From NCBI GenBank assembly GCA_030631505.1, contig DAOVKX010000059.1, forward strand, positions 1 through 6,469: a DNA stretch of 6,469 bases. Direction: 5' to 3'. The DNA comes from Candidatus Nanohaloarchaea archaeon. Lineage in GTDB: Archaea; EX4484-52; DAOVKX01. A model generated the notes under the pieces. That model did not search any database. It saw nothing but the letters and a program-made list of their open reading frames with translations, and was not told where the DNA came from. Both the position numbers and the translations under genes were made by a program. This document shows, piece by piece, positions 1 to 4,426 of the stretch. Each line of letters begins with the position of its first letter. The first letter of the stretch is position 1.

Positions 1-1257
1 AATAAGAAATTGAACATTATTTGATTTACTAAAATCCAATAACGTTTTTATTAATCCTCTTTGCCATTTAATATTCAAAGATATTTCAGGTTCATCAATT
101 ATGAAGATTGTTGCTTCCTCACTTGCTGTTATAGTATTTGAAATTAATAATAGGAATTGTTTTTCTCCAGATGAAAGATCATCAAAATTAAGCTCTTCAC
201 CAGTCTTACAATGAGTAATCTTAAACCCGCTAGATATATCATAGGTAATTACCTTATCTGTAAAATAATAGTTTATAGTTTCTATTAAATCTGAGATAGT
301 ATTCTTGAGTTCCGATAAAGCCGCTAAGCGTGCTTTAAGCCCCTCAATAAAGGGTTCTATTATATTATAAACAATATCAATTTTTTCACCAGTCGCTTTT
401 TTTAGTGCATTAGTTATTTCATTATATTCTAAGGATGTAATAAGTCCCAGTTTAGCATACTCTTTACTTTGAATCGTTAATTGATTAAGTGTCTCAATTA
501 ATTGCTTTTTATTTTCACCCGTTTTTGTCCCTGATTTCATAACTCTTTTAACAATCTTAGAATAAACTGTAATAGTATCTTCTTCTCCTATTCTTGAAGC
601 CTTAATTGCATGTCTTCTTATCCAATCGGATAAAACCCTTATAGTATAATTTAGTTTTACTCCCTCTTCTGCTAATTCTATATCCTCTTCATATTGTCTG
701 ATTTCATCACGGGAGTGGAACATTATGTTTCTTCTGAAATCATCTTGCCTAAACATCGATTCGCTTAAAGTATCCATGGTTCTTCTGTTATCAGCCAAAT
801 AAAAAATTGATATATTTAATCTTTTAATATAGTTAAGCATTTTGTTTAGGGTAATATTTTCTTTGGAGTCATCAGAAAGCCGTATAGAAGTATCTTCACC
901 TCTACATTTTAACTCAACTTCAAAAACTTTTTTATTTTTTTCTTTGATATAATAATTGTATGTACCAGTTGTACTTTTTTCTCTTTGTGCTCCAATTTCA
1001 ACACCATTTACAAAAATTACTGAGAATTTCTTAAATTTATATCTTGCTAAAGCCGATTTATGACCTGCCGTATTCATGGTAGATAATAAATAGAATATTA
1101 ATTTCAAAATGGTTGTTTTACCTGAACCATTATTACCATATAAAATTATTAATTTACTTAAATCCTTTAAAGAGTGAGTTTTAGGTAATTTATAATCATA
1201 ATAACCAAATAATTCTTCTACATTAATCTCTTTAATGGAGTTTGGGTTTTTTGCCAT
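1..1257 (-). CDS. SMC/RecF-like AAA ATPase (AAA_15/AAA_21 type), 3' end cut off by window
   Basis: I translated 419 codons from the ATG at 1257 to the window edge with no stop. Seen: Walker A GNNGSGKTT (residues 41-49), a strand ending in YLADNRR (153-159) that matches the 'ip-x-x-R' segment typical of this group, a helical Lys/Glu-rich middle (about 160-340), the ABC signature DLSSGEKQF (360-368), and Walker B IFIIDEPEISL (384-394). The frame leaves the window before the expected H-loop (T-H-S), so the last ATPase segment and any C-terminal domain are missing. Known: stand-alone ATPases with this layout are often subunits of anti-phage systems (PARIS AriA, Septu PtuA, retron-linked ATPases, OLD relatives), where the partner effector decides the function. 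The expected partner position, downstream on the minus strand, is outside the window, so a defence role is only inferred. Sampled GC is about 30%. The start is supported by a TATA-like element 25 bases upstream. Confidence 0.9.
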   Translation of the reverse strand, partial: MAKNPNSIKEINVEELFGYYDYKLPKTHSLKDLSKLIILYGNNGSGKTTILKLIFYLLSTMNTAGHKSALARYKFKKFSVIFVNGVEIGAQREKSTTGTYNYYIKEKNKKVFEVELKCRGEDTSIRLSDDSKENITLNKMLNYIKRLNISIFYLADNRRTMDTLSESMFRQDDFRRNIMFHSRDEIRQYEEDIELAEEGVKLNYTIRVLSDWIRRHAIKASRIGEEDTITVYSKIVKRVMKSGTKTGENKKQLIETLNQLTIQSKEYAKLGLITSLEYNEITNALKKATGEKIDIVYNIIEPFIEGLKARLAALSELKNTISDLIETINYYFTDKVITYDISSGFKITHCKTGEELNFDDLSSGEKQFLLLISNTITASEEATIFIIDEPEISLNIKWQRGLIKTLLDFSKSNNVQFLI

Positions 1258-1276
1258 ATAATCCTTTAATTAAGAG

Positions 1277-1287
1277 TTATATATAAA
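1277..1287 (-). promoter_or_regulatory. TATA-like element of the AAA ATPase gene
   Basis: On the minus strand this reads TTTATATATAA, preceded by a purine-rich GGGGAAAA that could be the TFB-recognition (BRE) element. Its centre is 25 bases from the ATG at 1257, so transcription would start at or next to the start codon (leaderless). Confidence 0.6.
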
Positions 1288-1323
1288 TTTTCCCCTTAGA
1301 AATCTCAATTTTATTAATTTTAC

Positions 1324-1336
1324 TCTGCTTCGCAGA
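1324..1336. repeat. 5-bp mini-hairpin with GCTTCGC tip
   Basis: TCTGC-TTC-GCAGA is a perfect 5-bp stem closed by a TTC loop. The minus strand carries the GCGAAGC core, known as an unusually stable DNA mini-hairpin. The same tip recurs at 2010-2024. The rest of the 271-base gap 1258-1528 holds no gene I can see: an A-rich stretch (1340-1380), weakly repeat-like sequence (1371-1457, see findings) and the promoters of both flanking genes. Confidence 0.5.
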
Positions 1337-1480
1337 AATCTATATACAAGACAAATAAACAAAAACTACGACAACAAAAAATTTACGGCACCCTCATGAC
1401 TCTGAATTTTTCATTTCGGCATCGTTGCACCAAAAGTTCGGTTAGATGTTGTTATATTCAATTTTACCTCTAAAAACGGA

Positions 1481-1495
1481 AAAAGCCCACTAAAA
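1481..1495 (+). repeat. Left arm of 15-bp inverted repeat around the SRPBCC gene
   Basis: AAAAGCCCACTAAAA pairs with the reverse complement of 1919-1933 at 14 of 15 positions, and the one mismatch (T against G) is a wobble. The arm lies just upstream of the TATA element at 1498, so it would not be part of a leaderless mRNA. This favours a DNA-level role, or a U-rich stop signal for transcription coming from the right on the minus strand, where it reads TTTTAGTGGGCTTTT. Confidence 0.75.
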
Positions 1496-1497
1496 AG

Positions 1498-1504
1498 TTA
1501 TATA
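1498..1504 (+). promoter_or_regulatory. TATA-like element of the SRPBCC gene
   Basis: TTATATA is centred 28 bases before the ATG at 1529 and preceded by CTAAAAAG, a possible BRE. The spacing fits a leaderless transcript, and no Shine-Dalgarno sequence lies before the ATG. Confidence 0.6.
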
Positions 1505-1528
1505 GATTTAAGACTTATACTATAATTT

Positions 1529-1915
1529 ATGAAAGAGAATAAAATTACAGTTATTATTAATAAGTCCATTGAAGATGTTTTTAAATTCACTACAAATCCC
1601 AAAAATACTCATTTATGGATTCCTTCAGTTGAAGAAGAAATTGCAGAAGAATATCCTCCAAAAATAAATACTCAATATAAAAATAGAGGAAAAGAACCTG
1701 ATTGGGATTTTTACAAAGTTGTGGAATTTGATAAGAACAAAGTTTTTACATTAACTGATTTAGATGAAAATTATTCAGTAAGCTATACGTATAAAAAATT
1801 AGGTGATAGTCAAACAGAAATGGAATATTTTGAATGGATGAAAGAAGGTGAATTAAGCAATCCATTTACTAAAGATATTTTACTTAAATTGAAATCAGTT
1901 ATGGAATCTCATTAA
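1529..1915 (+). CDS. SRPBCC (START/Bet v 1-like) fold small protein
   Basis: 128 residues. Seen: an N-terminal strand (ITVIINK, 6-12), then the helical stretch SIEDVFKFTTNPKNTHLWIP (13-32) typical of the start of polyketide-cyclase/dehydrase-like SRPBCC domains, then alternating strands with aromatic residues (WDFYKVVEF, 59-67; VSYTYKKL, 84-91; MEYFEWM, 98-104), and a C-terminal helix (113-126) that would close the hydrophobic cavity. This is slightly shorter than the usual 140-150 residues. Known: the fold binds hydrophobic ligands or catalyses varied reactions, so no substrate can be named. No signal peptide is visible, so the protein is probably cytoplasmic. The gene is very AT-rich (27% GC in 1561-1620), has its own TATA element, and lies alone between the arms of an inverted repeat and before an attC-like palindrome, so it may be mobile cargo. 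The fold call is good; the function is unknown. Confidence 0.82.
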   Translation: MKENKITVIINKSIEDVFKFTTNPKNTHLWIPSVEEEIAEEYPPKINTQYKNRGKEPDWDFYKVVEFDKNKVFTLTDLDENYSVSYTYKKLGDSQTEMEYFEWMKEGELSNPFTKDILLKLKSVMESH

Positions 1916-1918
1916 TTG

Positions 1919-1933
1919 TTTTGGTGGGCTTTT
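1919..1933 (-). repeat. Right arm of the inverted repeat; also a possible U-tract terminator
   Basis: TTTTGGTGGGCTTTT starts four bases after the SRPBCC stop codon and is the inverted copy of 1481-1495. Its two T4 runs on the coding strand would also suit archaeal U-tract termination of the SRPBCC transcript. The sequence alone cannot separate the two roles. Confidence 0.65.
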
Positions 1934-1960
1934 AATATCGACTCCTTTTAGTCATCGGGT

Positions 1961-2050
1961 CGGCTAACAGGAATTTAACGGAAACCTCGTTGCAGTTCAG
2001 TTTCCCAAATTTGGCTTCGCCAAAACCTCCCTTAACGCCAAAAGTTATAT
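1961..2050 (+). other. attC-like imperfect palindrome (hypothetical integron recombination site)
   Basis: The left end GGCTAAC is one base off the attC R'' consensus RYYYAAC. The right end GTTATAT (2044-2050) resembles the GTTRRRY R' core with one deviation. TAAC (1964-1967) pairs with GTTA (2044-2047). Inside, TTAACGGA (1975-1982) pairs with TCCCTTAA (2028-2035) apart from one C/C mismatch. The unpaired spacers between outer and inner stems are 7 and 8 bases. The centre is the hairpin TTTGGC-TTC-GCCAAA (2010-2024), with a side hairpin GGAAAC/GTTTCC (1980-1985 with 2000-2005). Size, two nested stems, and placement just 3' of a small gene in the correct orientation all match an attC site. Against it: the cores are imperfect, no integrase is seen, and this AT-rich gap could form such a fold by chance. 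Confidence 0.4.
2010..2024. repeat. 6-bp mini-hairpin with GCTTCGC tip
   Basis: TTTGGC-TTC-GCCAAA is a perfect stem with the same closing sequence as the hairpin at 1324-1336. It forms the tip of the attC-like palindrome. Tips of this kind are common in bacterial cassette attC sites. Confidence 0.6.
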
Positions 2051-2100
2051 CCAATATTCCCCGGGGCAAAATAAATTTAGAAAGGGCAAAAACAGCATTA

Positions 2101-2835
2101 CTAGAAGAGAAAATCTCCTTCAGTATAAGATGGAGAAGATACACACAAGACCTTCAATTCTTCTGAATCACTTCCATTTTCCAAAGCATGAATTTTATTT
2201 GTCGGAACATAAACTACAGAACCTTTCTTAACTTCAAAATTCTGTTTCCCAACTCTAACTCTACCTACTCCGTTAGTTACATAATATATCTCTTCACTAA
2301 TTCTATGATGATGCGGAATTGCCTTTCTTCCTTGAGGCAGAAAACCAACTGCTAATGCAACACCCAAACTTTTCCTTTCATCCGCATTCATTAATTCATA
2401 TATTAATGCCCCATCCAATGCAGTTATCGGTGGTTTTTCGTAACTGAATTTTTCAGGAGTAATATCTTCAGTTGGAGAATCATCCAAGATTTCAACATCT
2501 TCCGGATTAAATGGCGGAATCGCAAACACTAAATGTTCTAAATCAGAGTTTCCGGTATTCCTTAATTTATGGGGTGTATTTGGCGGAATAACAAGGTAAG
2601 CCCCTTTTTCAACTTTTAATGCTCGTTCTCCATAATACAAAATTCCTTCCCCCTCCAAGATGAAATAAACTTCAGTCATTTTTGAATGCTGATGCCAGAG
2701 AGAAACATTGCCTTCATTCATTATAACATGAGCCATGCTAACTTTCGGTAAAGAAATAACCTCTCTTAAAATCTGATTACATACGTTATCAACTGTAGGT
2801 AATTCATAAACATCAATTAATTTTGGTTCCGGCAT
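2101..2835 (-). CDS. Two-domain cupin protein (bicupin)
   Basis: 244 residues with two cupin beta-barrels. Domain 1 (about 35-110) has motif 1 W-H48-Q-H50-x4-E55 followed by YFILEGEG, and motif 2 IPPNTP-H89. Domain 2 (about 155-235) has H175-H-H177 followed by E181/E182 and YYVTNGVG, and motif 2 VPTNKI-H216. Each domain thus keeps the full His2-Glu-His set for one metal ion. The two are joined by an acidic, Pro-rich linker (about 107-136). Known: bicupins include oxalate-metabolising enzymes, dioxygenases, sugar-phosphate isomerases and storage proteins; the motifs do not choose among them. No signal peptide is visible, so the protein is probably cytosolic. The start at 2835 is supported by a TATA-like element 26-27 bases upstream. 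It is monocistronic: the upstream NUDIX gene on the same strand is 195 bases away and this gene has its own promoter. The fold is near certain; the substrate is unknown. Confidence 0.9.
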   Translation of the reverse strand: MPEPKLIDVYELPTVDNVCNQILREVISLPKVSMAHVIMNEGNVSLWHQHSKMTEVYFILEGEGILYYGERALKVEKGAYLVIPPNTPHKLRNTGNSDLEHLVFAIPPFNPEDVEILDDSPTEDITPEKFSYEKPPITALDGALIYELMNADERKSLGVALAVGFLPQGRKAIPHHHRISEEIYYVTNGVGRVRVGKQNFEVKKGSVVYVPTNKIHALENGSDSEELKVLCVSSPSYTEGDFLF

Positions 2836-2857
2836 AAATATAGGATAATTATCGAAA

Positions 2858-2865
2858 TATATAAA
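2858..2865 (-). promoter_or_regulatory. TATA-like element of the cupin gene
   Basis: TTTATATA on the minus strand is centred 26-27 bases upstream of the ATG at 2835. The transcript would be leaderless. Confidence 0.6.
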
Positions 2866-2943
2866 TCATTCATGCTTCAGCCATGGCACTAGAATCCCAC
2901 TCTTCCGCCGTCAGAATTGTATAGCGTATGTGATTAAAAAAAG

Positions 2944-2964
2944 TTCTTGAGCTTAGCGAAAGAA
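2944..2964. repeat. 21-base hairpin with internal GA/GA mismatches
   Basis: TTCTT-GA-GC-TTA-GC-GA-AAGAA is symmetrical over its whole length, with 5 bp, a tandem GA/GA mismatch, 2 bp and a 3-base loop. It lies in the 195-base gap between the cupin promoter and the NUDIX stop, on the 3' side of the NUDIX gene. Its role is unknown; it may be part of the NUDIX 3' end. Confidence 0.4.
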
Positions 2965-2984
2965 TTTGGGTAATCCTGCAAGAT

Positions 2985-3009
2985 GAACGAGCGGAACGAA
3001 GTGGAGCGA
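2985..3009 (+). repeat. Three GARCGA hexamers at 9-10-base spacing
   Basis: GAACGA (2985-2990), GAACGA (2994-2999) and GAGCGA (3004-3009) sit 9 and 10 bases apart in a purine-rich, locally GC-rich patch directly downstream of the NUDIX stop. The role is unknown. The near-helical-turn spacing could suit a protein-binding array, but this could also be low-complexity sequence. Confidence 0.4.
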
Positions 3010-3030
3010 CAGTAAGGCGCAGGGCGAAAA

Positions 3031-3438
3031 TTATATTTTATCAATAACACTTAAAAAGAATTCTTTATCTTTTGGGTGTGTAAGTAAATCAGCAACTTTT
3101 TCTTTATGTATCCATTTGGCTTCTGGATTTTCAGGATCAACAGGTTTTAGAACTTCTTGGTCTGTATGAAATAAAAACATGTAAATTGTTTTGAACTCGG
3201 TTTTATCTTCTTTTTCATCATAGCCAATTTTGTATCTCTGATAGCTACCAAGTTCTCCAATCAATTTTAAATTGGTTACTCCCGATTCTTCATAAATTTC
3301 TCTTTTGGCAGCTTGGAGTTTATTTTCTCCCTCAATATGACCTTTTGGTAAAGACCAAGAAGTTCCTTTCTGATTTACGACAAGAATTAAATTATTTCTA
3401 ACTACAACCCCTCCAGCGCTTTGTGTATGTTTCATCAT
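3031..3438 (-). CDS. NUDIX hydrolase (Ap4A-hydrolase/DIPP-like)
   Basis: 135 residues, the normal length of a single NUDIX domain. Seen: AGGVVVRNN (8-16), SWSLPKGHIEGE (27-38) and the Nudix helix AAKREIYEESGV (43-54) with catalytic/metal residues R46, E47, E50 and E51. A hydrophobic strand TIYMFLF follows, then a C-terminal segment AKWIHKEKVADLLTHPKDKEFF typical of diadenosine/diphosphoinositol-phosphate-type members. The canonical box is G-x5-E-x7-R-E-U-x-E-E-x-G-U; here G33 to E38 has four residues between instead of five, so the loop is one residue short (checked at codon level). Expected reaction: hydrolysis of a nucleoside diphosphate linked to another group, possibly dinucleoside polyphosphates. 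The start may be M1 (3438) or M2 (3435); the TATA spacing slightly favours M1. It is cytosolic and has its own promoter. Confidence 0.92.
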   Translation of the reverse strand: MMKHTQSAGGVVVRNNLILVVNQKGTSWSLPKGHIEGENKLQAAKREIYEESGVTNLKLIGELGSYQRYKIGYDEKEDKTEFKTIYMFLFHTDQEVLKPVDPENPEAKWIHKEKVADLLTHPKDKEFFLSVIDKI

Positions 3439-3461
3439 ATTAATTAAGATAAAGAATTTAC

Positions 3462-3469
3462 TTAAATAA
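3462..3469 (-). promoter_or_regulatory. TATA-like element of the NUDIX gene
   Basis: TTATTTAA on the minus strand is centred 27-28 bases from the ATG at 3438 and preceded by GCGAAAA as a possible BRE. The spacing suggests a leaderless transcript starting at the first of the two tandem ATGs. Confidence 0.5.
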
Positions 3470-3490
3470 TTTTCGCCAGAGCATTATTGC

Positions 3491-3509
3491 GCCTAACAAC
3501 AATTAAGAG
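3491..3509 (+). repeat. attC-left-half-like sequence
   Basis: GCCTAACAACAATTAAGAG fits RYYYAAC exactly in its first seven bases and resembles the left end of the palindrome at 1961 (GGCTAACAGGAATTTAACGG): CTAACA, two variable bases, AATT, then AA. No convincing right half follows; GTTATGG at 3557 overlaps the next gene's start codon. It may be a remnant or chance. Confidence 0.25.
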
Positions 3510-3528
3510 ATATTCTAATCCGCAAATA

Positions 3529-3536
3529 TTAATATA
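3529..3536 (+). promoter_or_regulatory. TATA-like element of the TIM-barrel gene
   Basis: TTAATATA is centred 27-28 bases before the ATG at 3560, the same leaderless spacing as the neighbouring genes. Confidence 0.5.
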
Positions 3537-3559
3537 CCGTAAAATATAAAATAATAGTT

Positions 3560-4387
3560 ATGGGCATAAAAGTCGGCATTTCAACTGGCGTTTACTGGAA
3601 TTACAAAGGGCATGATATTAAATTTGCAATGAAGCACATGGCTGAAGAAATCAGGCCGGAATGTATTGAAATCGTTTGCGATTATCCATTTTTCAGGAGC
3701 TGGCGCGGTAAGAATTTCAAAAAGGAAAGAAAGAAAATACGGGATTTAATAGGTTCCTATAATTTACCTACATCAATTCATGCGCCGTGGCACGACATAA
3801 ATCTGGGTTCATTGAACCGGGATATGTTAAAAATGTCCATAAATGAGAACAAAAAGGCAATAGAAACAGCGAATTTCTTTGGTTCTGAAGTTGTTGTTAT
3901 CCACCCCGGGACCGTAGCGTCCAGAAAATATCCAAGAGATGAAATAGTTAAAGTAACTGTTAACTCTTTGAAAAATTTAGCCGGGCATGCAGAAGATAAT
4001 GGAGTAGTAATAGGGCTGGAAAACAGGGTTGACAGGCATAAATTGCTGGGTTACAAGGCAATGGAGCTGATTAAAATCATAAAAATGGTTGGTTCCCTAA
4101 AGGTTAAAGCGACACTGGATTTAGCTCATGCAAGAACCGTCGGCCCGACAGCGCCGCAAAGGTATGTCAAAGAACTAAAAGAGCATTTGGTGCATGTGCA
4201 TTTTTCAGACAATGCCGGCGAGGACGCCCATCTGCCTGTTGGGCTTGGCGATATAAAATTTGATGAAGTTGTGAAAAATCTCAAAAAAATAAAATACAAA
4301 GGATTTATGATTTGCGAGGGCTGGATACCAAAAAACCCTGATGTTTTTGTTAAGGAAAGTTACGAAGCAATAAAGAAATTAATTTAA
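3560..4387 (+). CDS. Xylose-isomerase-like TIM barrel / endonuclease IV-like protein (AP_endonuc_2 family)
   Basis: 275 residues, near the 285 of E. coli endonuclease IV. Sugar isomerases/epimerases and AP endonucleases share this barrel. Metal-ligand motifs seen in order: SIH74AP, VIH115PG, GLE154NR, LD187LAH190, VHVH214FSD, D222-A-H224-LPVGLGDI and ICE253GW. These correspond one for one with the nine zinc ligands of endonuclease IV (H69, H109, E145, D179, H182, H216, D229, H231, E261), and most spacings agree within one to three residues; the H190-H214 interval is shorter. The segment VHFSDNAGEDAHLPVGLGDI resembles the endonuclease IV third signature. It therefore either repairs abasic sites or isomerises a sugar (phosphate); the metal set leans to the three-metal site, but the loops that would bind DNA cannot be judged by eye. 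It is cytosolic with its own promoter, and convergent with the transglutaminase gene nine bases downstream. Confidence 0.85.
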   Translation: MGIKVGISTGVYWNYKGHDIKFAMKHMAEEIRPECIEIVCDYPFFRSWRGKNFKKERKKIRDLIGSYNLPTSIHAPWHDINLGSLNRDMLKMSINENKKAIETANFFGSEVVVIHPGTVASRKYPRDEIVKVTVNSLKNLAGHAEDNGVVIGLENRVDRHKLLGYKAMELIKIIKMVGSLKVKATLDLAHARTVGPTAPQRYVKELKEHLVHVHFSDNAGEDAHLPVGLGDIKFDEVVKNLKKIKYKGFMICEGWIPKNPDVFVKESYEAIKKLI

Positions 4388-4426
4388 AATGATAAGTCAC
4401 AACCCTAAAAATTCTTTTATCATTTT
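4386..4426. terminator. Shared hairpin at the convergent 3' ends
   Basis: AAAATGATAA (4386-4395) and TTATCATTTT (4417-4426) form a perfect 10-bp inverted repeat with a 21-base loop. For the plus-strand gene it starts inside the stop codon and ends in a run of five Ts (4423-4427). For the minus-strand gene it covers the stop and the last codons. It could end transcription in both directions. In archaea the U-tract matters more than the hairpin, so the hairpin may instead protect the 3' ends. Confidence 0.45.

Noticed and set aside
2059..2066. CCCCGGGG palindrome in AT-rich DNA
   Set aside because: Eight bases only, no partner site nearby, and no clear role. It may only mark the region downstream of the cupin stop.
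2064..2091. GGGCAAAA direct repeat (2064-2071 and 2084-2091)
   Set aside because: It is short and A-rich, and could be U-tract terminator sequence for the cupin gene on the minus strand; too weak to call.
1932..2144. Open minus-strand frame of 70 codons across the attC-like gap and the cupin 3' end
   Set aside because: It overlaps the real cupin C-terminus in another frame, has no recognisable domain, and its translation covers palindromic non-coding DNA.
2888..2910. Sequence resembling the 3' end of a tRNA (AATCCCACTCTTCCGCC), possible integration remnant
   Set aside because: The T-stem does not pair on its 5' side, there is no matching 5' acceptor (GCGGAAG-type) upstream, and no anticodon arm is present.
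1258..3559. CRISPR array or complete IS element
   Set aside because: No regularly spaced identical repeats and no transposase reading frame were found.
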